Assembly (NCBI GenBank): GCA_963693085.1
Contig: OY856409.1
Coordinates: 656,996,591-657,060,590 of the forward strand
From: Alisma plantago-aquatica
Taxonomy: Eukaryota; Streptophyta; Magnoliopsida; Alismatales; Alismataceae
Direction: 5' to 3'
Length of the DNA: 64,000 bases
Below are positions 1 through 13,369 of this stretch, piece by piece (position 1 is the first letter of the stretch; each line of letters begins with the position of its first letter). The notes under the pieces are model-generated. The model saw only the letters and a list, made by a program, of their open reading frames with translations. It had not been told where the DNA came from and did no database searches. Position numbers and translations under genes: made by a program.

Positions 1-224
1 ATCCAAGGGCAACAAAATCAACGCGCGAAACTAATTTGAAATGTATAATTTTTGCGGTCTTCATAACATGAGCTATACATATCCAAATGTGCTCAAATTT
101 TGCGTATGAGTTGTTGACGAGATGTTTAAGAAGATCAACGGATTATATTTTCAAAAAAAATATTGCATCATGAAAAACTACTTGAGTGTATTCCGCTCCG
201 GATACACTCGAGTATATTGTAACC
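1..224 (+). mobile_element. Partial MITE-B copy (left part outside window)
   Basis: The 224 bases align without a gap to 9,565-9,788 (constant offset 9,564), where the whole element is visible. The right end carries the diagnostic ACTCGAG-containing inverted terminus and is followed by TGAC and a (TA)n tract, exactly as at 9,789. The start lies before the window. It has no coding capacity. Confidence 0.7.
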
Positions 225-225
225 T

Positions 226-297
<72 letters not shown>

Positions 298-394
298 CCA
301 AGGTCACACATTGGAGTACATCTAAGAATACCATGTTTTACAGTAAACGACTTCATATAAGGTCATGCAATCTTTACAGAATACAAATCCTTTA

Positions 395-476
<82 letters not shown>

Positions 477-578
477 CCAAGGTCACACATTGGAGTACAT
501 CTAAGAATACCATGTTTTACAGTAAACGACTTCATATAAGGTCATGCAATCCTTACAGAATACAAATCCTTTAGAAAA
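225..578. repeat. (TA)n tracts with a duplicated 105-bp unit
   Basis: A (TA)n tract at about 228-293 is followed by a unit beginning TGACCAAGGTCACACATTGG (294-395). Then comes a second (TA)n tract (about 396-473) and a second, nearly identical copy of the unit (474-578). The repeat period is 180 bp. This looks like tandem duplication of unit plus microsatellite. Tyr-Ile-repeat reading frames through the tracts are artefacts. Confidence 0.85.
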
Positions 579-3354
579 TTATAATGGAAAATAAATTCCT
601 TACATGGAAGATATTTCCCTGCATGTAATCACATTACAAAAGTGGTGGTATATATTCCTTTGGGGTATAAGGAGTCCACGACCTCTGTAGGTTTTCTCAT
701 GCTTGACATTCATGAAATACGTTTAAATTGAAAGTTTGCTTACGTTCAAGTGCATGGCTGTGCTAATACCAAGAGCACGGCAAAACACTCTGTCAATATA
801 GGTCAGCATCCTGTTATCGATTCAGCCACAACTGCAATGATGCAACCAGTGTGGTCTCTGAAATAATGGCAATGCTGGTTGTGGCTTTATTCAGAATGGT
901 GGCTTCAGTTTAAGCTTTTATTGTCTCCACAGTAGAAGCAACTCACGTGAAGTTTTGATAGCAGCCACTGCCACAAATGTCAGGGTGAAGGTTCTGGGCA
1001 TAGAAACGATGTGATATCTGTGAGAACTGCGTCCACGCATCAGCTGCATAATAACAATCAAACCAAGTGTTTAGAAATTCAGAACAGCGATAAACAGCCC
1101 CTTACGGGATTCAGTCGCATCCCTAGTGATGTTAAGAAAGCAATATGGGAAATGCAGGCCACATATAGGTCAAGGTGAACTTGGCCTACTCGGCTTTTAA
1201 GATTTATTACTCTCTTGTATTCTCATAGAAGTATGTATACAGAGCTTGGACCATGAAAAGATTATGTTTTGAAACGGTGAGCTGAGTTTAGGATATTTAT
1301 CATTACCAATATGGTAATGGTGAAGATTTTATGTAATATACGTTGCTTCCATTATGAAAACTTACTACATAACTGAAAGAAAGTCATACACTTCTTAGAG
1401 AAAACAAATACTACAGTAGAGAGTATGCGTGTCAACCTTTGTTTTTGTAAGTAAGTCATTCGGGATTAGTAACTAGTACTCAGATATTGATACTTAACAA
1501 GAGTTTTGACTATTTAGGGTGCAAGAAAATAAGAACACACACATTTACCCCTTGCTAAACAATTCCTAATCCATGTCATTTTTTGTCACACTTCTGAGAA
1601 AGTTTTTAAATTAGGGTTCATGACAATGATCCTCATGTTAACAGGACTAATTCATAATTCACATGATCCAACTAGGAGTAAGCTATGGGCGTAGTCTAGT
1701 TTTACTTGATTCAGGCATAAAATATAGTGCAATAGGAATTTCCTATAGCGAACTAAAGCAAACCATTATATTTGTGGTCCGGCTAAATCTTTAGATCATA
1801 TACTATTTGAAATTACTAGTATTTGAGATTATCACTAATTATAGCTAAGAATAAGAAAGAAATAAGATTACAGCAAATATATGTGGGGTAATCTACATCC
1901 TTATTGTTCTCCTTACTACAAATAGGGTTGCTAACTAATTATCACTATAACTAATTATCATTGAGGAAGGACGATAATTGAAAAGGGGAAGAAGTACAAG
2001 AAAAATTATGAGAAAGATCTACTTACCCATAAAAGTCATTTGTCTTTATGTCAATGCACAACAATCAAACACGGTAAATGAAAGATCAGGGATGTTCAAA
2101 ATGTATGGTGTCCTCCCAATAAAAAAGAGACTGGGGAGGCTCCGTAAGGTTGGCGATGGCAGTTTCAGAGCAGATGGGGTGGATTGTGGTGGCGGCTAGT
2201 GGAAAAGAAGGGACTGGTTCCCAAACTGTTGCTCAACAATCAAACACGGTGAGTCCATATAAGGAAGAATAAAATATGGAGAACGAGAAGGAAGAAATAG
2301 GGAGGTAGTGGGTGACGGGTAGAGAAAATGGAGTGAAACTAGTGCAAACATGATTTCCGAGTAATTTGGGAAAAGAAGGCTTATGCACTAACAGATTAAA
2401 GAAGCTTGTACATCAAATATATTTGTTACGATTGAGAACAAAGATTAGGAATTGATAGTTGTAGATTTGGATATGCAGGTGAGACGAGCTTCAACTATTG
2501 ATGCACACGTGTTTTCAGAATCATATAGTTTTCATGTCTCTGCTTCATTCTCTCCATCTCCAAGTTTGTTACTAAAAGATAGGACAGGAATATGAAAAGA
2601 AGGTTGTCATGCAATTCATTGATGATAAATAATTAAATATATCTCATCCATACCAGAAAGACAAGTGGATTGGATATTGGTCCTTGGCATGGCACAGGAC
2701 TCATGCCATCCATAATGGGTGCATGATTTAGCAATGGGGAAAGGGCTTCGAGCCTAGCTCCAAAAAACATACACCAGGGAAATACATGTGGACACCAACC
2801 TAAAACAAGACTCTTGTGACCCACAGATGAACACTAGAGACCACATTAGATCAAAGAAATTGCCAAAAGGAGCATATAGGTGTATATGTTGATGGCATAT
2901 TCCTTGATCGCACCACATAATCCAGTAAGGGTGTACCCTTGAACAATACACCCCTACACAAATACCAAAGGACGGCTACTGATATGGATGCACACACGTG
3001 ATATGGCAAATTTTAAACACTAGGTGGCATGGATGCGACAAAAAAAATATTATAAAATTAAAATAACCTTTTTTAATGTAGTTCAAGGGGATGGTGTATA
3101 TGACTCAAATGAAGAAAAAAAAACCTATGACTTAGGCGATAGGAATTTTGACAAGAGTGAGATGATAAGAGATGTTTTAGCAACATAATACAAGGAGGTA
3201 TTGAATTGCATCATTATGGCTCATAATCCTAACAATGAGCACCCTAATGAATTGATATCGTCAACTTAATATGGCCAATGTCATATATTTGATCCATAGT
3301 CTAGAAGGGGTTGATGTTAATAACAACTAAGTTTACAAGTGCATTTAGAGATTT
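579..3354. other. No recognisable gene
   Basis: AT-rich sequence with only short reading frames that have no recognisable domain, start context or splice-supported extension. I see no transposon terminus here. It may be old decayed repeat or intergenic DNA. Confidence 0.4.
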
Positions 3355-3362
3355 ATAATAAC

Positions 3363-3741
3363 CATAGTTTTCAAAGCGGCCAGGCGGTGGTCTGCCCTAT
3401 AGTATTATTTTCTATATGGTTTATATATAGCATATGTCACATACATACGGCATTTATGTATATATTTCATGTCTACACCCTAAAAAGTAATGTAAGAGTG
3501 AGCTAGTAGATTTAAACCCCTAAAAACACCTACATACGTCACATAGATGTTAAAATGTCATTATTCAAGATTGGAAAACCAGGAAAACATCTGCCCAGGC
3601 ATCCCAAACGCCTCTAGGTGGCCGCCCAGGCAGTGCTAGGCGCTTGCCCAGGCGCCCATTTTATTATTTAGGTAGGCAAGGGACTAAGTGGACCCCCCTG
3701 GGCGCCTAGGCACCACCTATGCAAGCGCCTCAACAACTATG
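3363..3741. mobile_element. Short non-autonomous hAT-type element (CATRG family)
   Basis: The ends are inverted: left CATAGTTTTC, right reading inward CATAGTTGTTGAGGCG. The flanks ataataac (3,355-3,362) and ataacaac (3,742-3,749) match at 7 of 8 positions, fitting the 8-bp target-site duplication of hAT transposons. The interior is non-coding, with GC-rich subterminal motifs of the GGCGCCTAGGC type, typical of transposase-binding subterminal repeats. The element is 379 bp long. Confidence 0.65.
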
Positions 3742-3749
3742 ATAACAAC

Positions 3750-4703
3750 ATACAACCTGATTTCATTGTAGTTCAAACTTCTAATTTTAATTCGTGAGCC
3801 AAAGAGTTCTACAAAAAATTAGAACTAAGTTTATAAAGTAACCAGAACAGTCAAGAAGAATTTGGAACTAACAATGAGTTAGTGTTAGTAGGTTACTAAC
3901 AAGAAGTAACGATAAGTTATTTTCAGCAACAAACCAACAATAGTTTTATTAGACTATCAACTTGGTTCATAGAACATTGTTGTTTATATCCATAATACCT
4001 ATACGCACTTGTTTTTCATGCTAGTCCCAAAACTCTCAACTTTATATAGGAGTCGAGAAAGAAAAATTATAACAAATATAGAGAAAATGAAAACGATTGG
4101 CACAATGACAAATTAAATCAGATTTATATTTCCGTCCCAATATAAATGTGCCAGGCCGTATCCAAGATGAATCTATAAAGTATCCACTCTTTAATTAGTG
4201 GAGAAAATCTGCATACATCTGCAGAGGTATCATAGTATTAAATGTTCGATTTCAATGTCGTGTCTGATGGCCCAGAAACCGATATTTTTTAAAATTTCGG
4301 CCGAAATTCCGATATTTACGGCCCTAACGATTTCGACGACCAAATAAGCGAATTAAATCATGAAAATTTACCAGGATGATCGGATCGCTAAGGTCTACTC
4401 AAATATGCAATAATATTTCATATTGGATATGTAGGGGGGGGTCTCCCACATTTGTAAGTGAAGGAAGCTGAACAATTTCGACAGTAATTCGATGGCAATT
4501 TCGAATACAAAATGAAGGAATTAAGTTATGAAATTCTGCAAACACAATGTTTAAGCATAGACACACTAGATTATATAATAAATTTATATTTTTAGAGGTT
4601 AGGGTGGGATCCATGTCTTGATGAGTGAGTGCACAAATGAACAAAAATGTCAAGTATGTTAGACAGTTAGACTGTTACAAACTTGCAAACTTCAAGTTAA
4701 AAC
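3750..4703. other. Decayed repeat, no gene
   Basis: No supported gene. The stretch 4,250-4,660 resembles a module also seen at 16.06-16.44, 30.68-31.07 and 40.67-41.06 kb, sharing blocks such as ACTCAAATATGCAATAATATTTC and the phrase GGATATGTAGGGG. It is a dispersed, probably hAT-derived repeat in degraded form. Confidence 0.45.
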
Positions 4704-5322
4704 CATACTGACAAGTTCGGGATTCGGCAACTTTTTGGGTGGCCGGAAAAAATCAGAATTCGGAAAAAATCATGAAAAAGTTGATATATTTCGGTCAAAG
4801 TCCGGTCAACTAATCGGAAATAATCGAGAATAAGTCGGTGATATGTATACATATATATACTTATCTATACACATATATACATATATGTATATATACATAT
4901 ATGTATACATACATATATATACATATGTTTGTATATATCCATACATATTAGATACACATGTAACTATTAGGGTCACTATACATACAATCTTATTGAGTGA
5001 AAAAAGTAGGAAAAGAATTAAAGAATAGTTGAATAATAGCAATTGACTGTTAGGAGAGTGGGGGTTGGAAGTTGAGTGTATATAAGGAATTTTTGTGTAC
5101 ATGGTTTGATAAAAAAAAAAGAGCACACAAGTTAAAAGAGAAAAATCGTGAAAAGTCACAAACAATCGTGAAAAACCATATAAATCGCGAAAAAGCGGGA
5201 AAATCATGAAAAGTCATGAAAAATCAGCGAGTGACGTATTAATCGTGGTGAATATTCGGGAGCCTATAAAATCGCAAAACATCGTCGATTTTTAGTAAAA
5301 TTCGGAGACTTTTGTTACTATG
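4704..5322. mobile_element. Non-autonomous hAT-type element (CATRG family), 619 bp
   Basis: A perfect 8-bp direct repeat gttaaaac flanks the element (4,696-4,703 and 5,323-5,330). The termini are inverted: left CATACTGACAAG, right reading inward CATAGTAACAAAAG. Subterminal arrays of TCGGAAAAAATC- and AAATCGTGAAAAGTC-like motifs lie at 4,730-4,840 and 5,140-5,300. The middle is a degenerate ATATACATA tract (4,840-4,945). There is no transposase coding region, so movement would depend on a related hAT enzyme. Confidence 0.8.
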
Positions 5323-6980
5323 GTTAAAACAACTAGAGTACTAGACTTTATTACTTAAGAGTTACAACTTACAAGTTACAATATTGTAGGTTAGTATATT
5401 TATTGTATAAGTCTACTATTATGATATATTTAAGGTTACATAAGTGAGTAATAAGAAAAATATTTAGGGCTACAAGTGACAACTTACACTTAATATTTTG
5501 TATAAGGCTACTATTATAATATATATAGGGTTACATAAGTGAAAAATACAAAATATAAGAACTTCTGTTAAAAAAACTTATGTAGCCATTTTGTGTATAA
5601 ATAAGAAATATATTGATTAGATTTTCAAAATAAGTATAGATATACGTATTTCATACTATTGTTTCTTAGATTTACAAGTTCACTTCAAGATCTTGAGAAT
5701 TTTAGGAGAAATGTGACTTAGAAATTTAGGATCTTCGGAGTATTTATTAAGATATGTGTAAAAGGGAGTAGAAATAGGAGTAGATGGGCTAGGGAGAGGG
5801 GTTACATACCTTAGAATCAAGTAGAGCAGCCTTCAAGAGCAAGATATCACAAAAAAAATCATTAAAAGCTCATGGTCCTAGCAAATCTAGTCTATGGAAC
5901 ATTGTTTCGCAAAATAGGTGCTGCATTTCACACTGATTTCGCAATATCAAGGCCCAAACTGGACTTTTTTGCACTAAAATACCCCTGTTTTGCGAGATTT
6001 CAATTGTAGCTGTGAAATTTTTGCGAAATTGCGGACCAGTTTGTGCGTACGGACGTTTGGATGTCCGAATGCAAAAACAAACGAAATTTCCAGCGAAAAT
6101 TCGCAATTTCGATCGAAATTGTTCTATGAGAGGTATCCATTGTGTATCCAGGCGTCCTCAAAGTAATTCATGTCATGCCTAGAAAAGTTAAAACATACAA
6201 GTAGCTAAGTTATGGAACCAACACAAGAACTAAGTTATGGAAAGCGTGAATGGGAATCGTGCGGTCGACTATCACCAGGTAAGTAAGCAGCCCTTTTTCA
6301 AAAAAGTAGATACTTAGCTGAATATTTAGATATCAATATTTCATTTATATTATCAGACTCTTATCTTAATGAAATAACCGGTCAATAAGCGGTTAAGCTA
6401 TATGAATGCCATTTTGGTGTTACAATTTCATACTTAAAACAATAAAAGAGTAAGTGTGATATAGTAGTATAACGCTAATCTTTAATGGCAGACTTTACAA
6501 ATAATTGGAAGACTGCATAAATAAGCAATCATTCTTTACTTAATAAACTATAAGATACAGTTGAACGGTCAAGCTGATTACTTTCAACATCACAATCGGT
6601 CACAGTTGCAGGTTTACCAAGATTGTGTATAACCTTAAACACTTTACAGTGATTTTCTGTGGGTATAATCATAGCTGGAAAAATAGATAAACTAATATTA
6701 ATGGGCTTGCAGATGCAACAGTATAAAATTATGAATTATAATGATAAACAATTTGAATGATGGGCATGTATTACGATAAACAGTGAATGATAACTGCAGT
6801 ATCCCAATAACTACGTAAGTGGAACTTGCAAGATTGCAGCTATATTATACATATACATAACAGTAGATTGGTATTACCATAACAACTACCCAAACATCAT
6901 CTAGCAATGCATTAAGAACCTTTTGAACATAGCTTTCCAAAGATGGAAGTGCAGTAAGGATAAATATTGGCTACGATGAA
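5323..6980. other. No gene; small tandem repeat and a possible MITE
   Basis: A roughly 115-bp degenerate tandem duplication (about 5,385-5,550) contains the shared phrase GGTTACATAAGTGA. At about 5,890-6,127 two inverted ends (TATGGAACATTGTTTCG and, inward, ATAGAACAATTTCG) bracket a stretch rich in TTTCGC motifs, suggesting another short hAT-type element. No target-site duplication is clear there. The rest has no recognisable content. Confidence 0.4.
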
Positions 6981-6988
6981 CTGCAGTC

Positions 6989-7691
<703 letters not shown>

Positions 7692-7699
7692 CTGCAGTC

Positions 7700-8812
7700 A
7701 AAATCACGATCTGCACCCATTAATAGGTCTATTTCCAAGACGCCCTTGTTATCCTCTGTATAGAGGGGAAGGGATGCCACCCAATAGGGAAAGGCATGTC
7801 ACTCCCATCTGAGTCCACAGAGGCACATGTCATTCCGAATCTGAGTCCGCGTAGGCCGTTGGAGCTGATTGTGAGCCGCTTTGTAGCAAAAGTCTCCAAC
7901 TTGTATAAAAAATGGTACTTATTGCGATTTTGTAGGCTTCTGAATGTTTAGTACGAGTATTACGTATTTTTCGCAACTTTTCACAATTTTGCTTTTTTAC
8001 TTAATTGCATCATTTCAAAGTGATATACATTATTTCATTTATGTATGGTAAATCCATCCAAATTCGTTAATGAATTTTCCATATTAGTTTTACATTAGGT
8101 TTTTGGTCTTAACCTATCTCGCAGAATTTTAATTCATCTTTATGACAAGCATATCATTATACCTTCAATGTACTATCATCTCATATTTCTTATTTTCCTT
8201 GGGATATAATGAATTTGTCAGCCCTTTGAATATCTAAGATCCATTGAAATTTAACTACTTTGAGGTATGCTTCAATTTTTAATAACATCAGCTCATATCA
8301 ACTGACCCTCTATCAGTATTAATTGCTATGAAAACATTGAAAACTACCTTAGCTTGTATGAATTAATCCTATGTTAGTATCGACAACCATGAATTTTAAG
8401 ATAGTCTGACCTGTTGTCCCCTCTTGAAACGATCATTACCATCATGACATGACATTCAATATATTCTTAGACCAATCAATAAGTCTGTTCTGTGACAACT
8501 CATCACAACAATTATTTTAATGTAAAAGAATTTGATTAGACTAGAATCTAAACCTTACAATTCATATTAATTTGTGATCCAATAACAGAAGGCCTCCTTT
8601 GTCCTTGTTGGTATCCAGTGGTGGATCAGTATACAGAATGGTGATGGATAATGAAGAATGAGTAAGTAGAGCCTCAGTTTAGGACAAGAGGACCTGTATG
8701 TACCTTCACAGAAATTTGGGAGTTTCAAGGTGATATAAATGGCGAGAAAGATGATAGAGAATTTTCAAATTAAAACCAATCAACGGATAAGTGTTGTTCA
8801 AGCACAAGCGTC

Positions 8813-8815
<3 letters not shown>
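7700..8815. other. No recognisable gene
   Basis: AT-rich sequence with no long reading frame and no transposon terminus that I can identify. Confidence 0.4.
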
Positions 8816-9403
<588 letters not shown>

Positions 9404-9404
9404 C

Positions 9405-9788
9405 GGCTAGAATACACTCGAGTGTACGGATCGTACGAATACACTCAAGTGTGTTTGCATATCAAGACTATTTTTTGCAAAATGTAAACCGTTGATTTTC
9501 ACCGTCATACTATAACTAGGTTACATACAAAATTTGAGCCCATTTGGATGAGTGTAAGTCACTCATCCAAGGGCAACAAAATCGACGCGCGAAACTAATT
9601 TGAAATGCATAATTTTTGCGGTCTTCATAACATGAGCTATACATATCCAAATGTGCTCAAATTTTGTGTATAAGTTGTTCACGGGATGTTTAAGAAGATC
9701 AACATATTAGATTTCCAAAAAAAATATTGCATCATAAAAAACTACTTGAGTGTATTCCGCTCCGAATACACTCGAGTGAATTCTAGCC
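9405..9788. mobile_element. MITE-B, complete copy between microsatellites
   Basis: 384 bp, non-coding. Terminal inverted repeats: left GGCTAGAATACACTCGAGTG, right reading inward GGCTAGAATTCACTCGAGTG. A second internal ACTCGAG/ACACTCAAGTG pair makes each end self-complementary. It is flanked by (GA)n/(TA)n on the left and (TA)n from 9,793 on the right. A second copy occupies positions 1-224. Confidence 0.75.
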
Positions 9789-9789
9789 T

Positions 9790-9792
<3 letters not shown>

Positions 9793-9853
<61 letters not shown>

Positions 9854-10872
9854 TCGTGTCTAGTAGGGGGAGGCACTTTACTCGAGATGTTGTTCATGGA
9901 CACAAGGGATGTATTCTTCAAGTCGTAGGAAAATTTAAAAAATTTCTTTAAACCTGGCCTTTAAAGAATAATATGTGAGAGTTTCCACGCTTATTAATAT
10001 TGGTAGATTGTAGATTGGTAGAGGTTGTGCTCATGTCAACACTGGTGGTCATTACATTTGAGTCCGACAACTTGAGAACTTATATACTGTTGGATACATA
10101 CATGTTTAAGTAGAGCTTATAGGAAAACCAATATCCGTAACTCATTCTATTTGAGTAAACATAATTGTACCTGCTTCCAAAAGTGTAAGGATCCTTTTGG
10201 ATGAAAACGAGTGTCATCATCCAATACTACTCCCATGTTCGATGATGAGCATACTCAGAACATTGCAAGCAAAGCATTGAATCACCATTGCCGTTGCCCT
10301 GAATTGATTATGTATGTCCAACAAACTTGGATCTGAAAACAAAAATATGGCAACTAAGAACTTACTGCATAATCAAATTGAAGCGCATGCATCTAAATCA
10401 TATTTCATACATGGAAGTTGACATATGGAGAATTAGTTAAGTTCAGATATCACATTACATCTTTTTAGAAAGCATTCCCTTAAAAAAATAGTGAACAGTT
10501 TTCTATATGAAGTGAAGGGCGCTCCATGAGTTCATAGCCTTAATAGGAATATATTGGAATGTATCAAGTAGTATTGGCAAGGACAGTGGCAATTACATTA
10601 TATTTTCTCCAATTTGTAAGCAATGAGTGAAATTTCAGGTTACTGTCTTAATAATAGATCTTAGTTTTTTTTTTGGCAAGTATGCTACTATGAATATGCA
10701 AAGATAATGCTACATTTCAGTAATTTATTTAAAAACTAGTTTACTCTGCTCGATGTTGGTTGTGGTTAAAATCTACCACCAAGTATTTGTGTAAGGTGTT
10801 TTATCTCATTTGTGCCAGAAGGAGTTGTTTTGTATAAATGGTTGATTACTATTTTTATGCTTACTTGCTTAG
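9793..10872. other. (TA)n tract then DNA without a recognisable gene
   Basis: The tract 9,793-9,850 is (TA)n. From 9,851 to 10,872 no gene or element end is recognised. The last 60 bases run into a pyrimidine-rich stretch and an AG that could be a splice acceptor for the segment that follows. Confidence 0.4.
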
Positions 10873-11229
10873 GTATGGGTATTTCTATTGAAGCCCTGTC
10901 AAGAGGGAACTACAGTGATATGAAAAAAAGGCAAGGTGTTGACGTTGATCAAAGATTTTGTCCTAAAGAATGCAGAGGATTCCCAAGATCTTTTCTGGAT
11001 GACAAGATGTTATTGTGTGGCTATTACTCTAAACTTCAACGTGATGGGTTGAAGAATGATTCGACCGAGTCTATTCATACAATTTATACAGATAGCCAGG
11101 GAGCAGGTCTGAAAACGTTTGAGCAAGTCAAAAAAGACAAGCCCATTCAAAACAAAGTCACGGTTCTCTTTCAAAAAAATTTAGAGTTCACTTTGAATTC
11201 ACTGCACCCAATCTACAAAAAGTTGATCA
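10873..11229 (+). CDS. Orphan exon-like segment, unknown protein
   Basis: An open frame runs 10,812-11,264. The best-looking coding part lies between a plausible acceptor (pyrimidine-rich tract ending TTGCTTAG at 10,872) and a donor CAG|GTTTG at 11,229/11,230, giving about 119 residues. The predicted protein has two CysPro/Cys-containing basic stretches (DQRFCPKECRGFP, DDKMLLCGYYSKLQ) and a Lys-rich C-terminal part. I do not recognise the family. No other exon of such a gene was found nearby. It may be one exon of a host gene with long introns, a captured exon or a pseudogene remnant. Composition is less AT-biased than its flanks, which supports coding origin. Confidence 0.35.
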
Positions 11230-12121
11230 GGTTTGTTTCCAACACCAATGTATTAGTTGTTTAGTTCATTTACAGTCTACAGTGAAATAACGTTTTGTAT
11301 GTTATATTGAGAGACTTGTGTTTTAGTTCTATATCTTTGTAAATGGTTTACTAAATCAATGGTAGTATATATTATATATTGTATGTAAATCATGGAACAA
11401 AACTTTGCCGAAGTTGGGTGAAACCTTAATTATTTGATACCGGCTTTGGCCCCCTAGGATCGAGGTACAGTGCCATAAAATAGGCGCCCAGGCCCTAAGT
11501 GAGAGATAAAGGTCTTTTATGGCTAAATTAAGCGAATTGAGGGTTAAATTAGCATCGAGTCTGAATTTGGTCAAATCAGACCGTCTAGAGTCGTTTTAGG
11601 GTAAAATAGGTCTGATTTAGGTTAAATCAGGTCGAGTTGGGGCGAATTAGGTCAATTGGTTTGGGCAACTAGGTCTGAATTAGGGAAAACATATCTGATT
11701 TGGGAAAATGAGGTCTGATTTTACAAAAAAACAGTGTGATTTTGCCAAATTAGGTCTCATTTAGGCCATATATAGGGACAAATAGGGGAACTTAGATCTA
11801 TTTTGGTCATGTTATCCAGAATCACGTCCAATTTGGGCCAAATTAAGGCCAACTAGGTTAAACTAGGTCAAATTTAGATGTTATATCAAAAAGGTCAATT
11901 ATGTCTCTAACTTTATGTCATATTAGGTATGATGTAGGATTGTAGGTCAAGTTATGACTTATGAATGCTTAAGCTTATGGATAACGGTTATAATTGTACA
12001 TAGTGATCTATATACCCGATCATAGTTACATATGTATGCAAAAATTAACTAAATACATGAAAAAAAATGAATAATCCTTGGGAACGTCTAGACTCCCACC
12101 TAGGTGCCTAGGCTCCCCTTG
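11230..12121. repeat. Degenerate AGGTC/AAATTAGG repeat field
   Basis: Between about 11,400 and 11,940 the sequence is a loose array of short units such as AATTAGGTCTGATT, TTAGGTCAA and TTAGGGTAAA, without a fixed period. Near 11,480 and 12,095 there are GGCGCCCAGGC and CCTAGGTGCCTAGGC motifs like those in the 3,363-3,741 element, so this may be the body of another hAT-type element. No coding sequence is seen. Confidence 0.45.
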
Positions 12122-12149
12122 GGCTAGAAAGATTGTCTAGCTGCCTACA

Positions 12150-13130
12150 CAAGAATGGGTGAACACTTCAAAATTTCAAGCTTCGAAACCAAGCAACGTC
12201 GAACCACCACTATGTCAGCTTGGTCCCAACTTCGGACCGAAGTTTCCCCCTTGTCAACAAAGTTGGACTTTTATAGTGTGTTTTTGTCCCATCCTCCCCA
12301 AATTATTGATGTTTCCCCGAAGTTTGCAATGTTGGAGTGAAGTTGATACGGCCCAGAACATCAACCCATGTGGCATTTCTAACGCTATTCACAACTTCTA
12401 ATATCAATTTTTATGTTTGTTGGCTGCTACTCTTTGCTGGAAAAGGTGTTCTAAGAATGGTGCAGGACTTCCACTTCATGTTGACTTTGCCAGGTGCAGT
12501 ACAATTACATATTTAGACTTTGAAAATTGAGATAGATTTAGATATAAAGTTTAAGCGAAAAGTAAAGCACCATTTAAAATGCATTCTACAATTATTTAAG
12601 CATAAACTTCAATGAAGCATGCACGAAATGGTTTAACACAAGTACATAACAATGAAGACTAGCCAAATCATACAAAAAGATGCCTACATGTCCTAGAGGC
12701 CCAAAACAACAAACAGTAAATGAGCTTGCAACTCATGTACAAAACTTCAACAAAATGTAACATTAAGAGTTATCAATAAAATTATAATCTAGTTTGAACT
12801 GAGATTAAGAAATATCTATCTAAAAAGCGCAGACTAATCGGCCTTCTAAGCGGCTAAGTATATGTGGACCGCTTATGCGGCCTTTTTTTTTAAACACTGA
12901 TTGTTAGAACTTAGAACTCAACCTTAAACATGTTGATAATAGCATAAAATCATGAGTAGTGAATTAAAAAACGGCCCAAGCGGCCGCTTAATCGGCCAAG
13001 ACCCTCATCCGCCTAATTTAGGCCCTAAGCGCCGGTTAAGCGTTTTGAACATAATTGCCCGCTTTTTGCCCGCCTCACCCTCTTTTTCACGCGTTTTGCC
13101 CGCTTATTTCCCGTAAAAAGCGGGAAAAAA
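12150..13130. repeat. hAT-derived non-coding fragments at outer arm end
   Basis: 12,150-12,360 carries AACTTCG/CGAAGTT subterminal-type repeats like those in the 36,757-37,435 element. 12,830-12,895 ends in TTTTTAAACACTG, an inverted hAT-like terminus similar to that at 55,953, and lies in about 140 bp absent from the right arm. 12,965-13,130 holds AAGCGGCCGCTTAA-type motifs present in both arms. These look like truncated or nested elements. No coding sequence is supported. Confidence 0.4.
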
Positions 13131-13369
13131 TTAGACAATCTAAATTTATTTGGGATGAACTGGCAACTATATAACCACAACATTGAAATATTAAAGTAGA
13201 ATATCCATTTAAGAGGTATTTTTATGTCATATACAAGTTACAAAAAAGGTAATTTGACTTCCATTCATGTTCCATGTATAATACCCAAACATGATAAGAG
13301 ATAAAGATTAAGGAGAGGAGAGATTGGGAGCTTGAATAATCAAGATTGAAACATGAAAAGGTGGAATTC

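Noticed and set aside
122..574. Open frames of Tyr-Ile repeats, also at 7,356-7,670, 8,798-8,992, 9,169-9,444 and 9,686-9,928
   Set aside because: Direct translations of (TA)n, (AC)n and (GA)n microsatellites; no flanking coding signal.
4399..5207. 84- and 133-aa minus-strand frames
   Set aside because: The first lies in a decayed dispersed repeat; the second spans a MITE and its ATATACATA tract.
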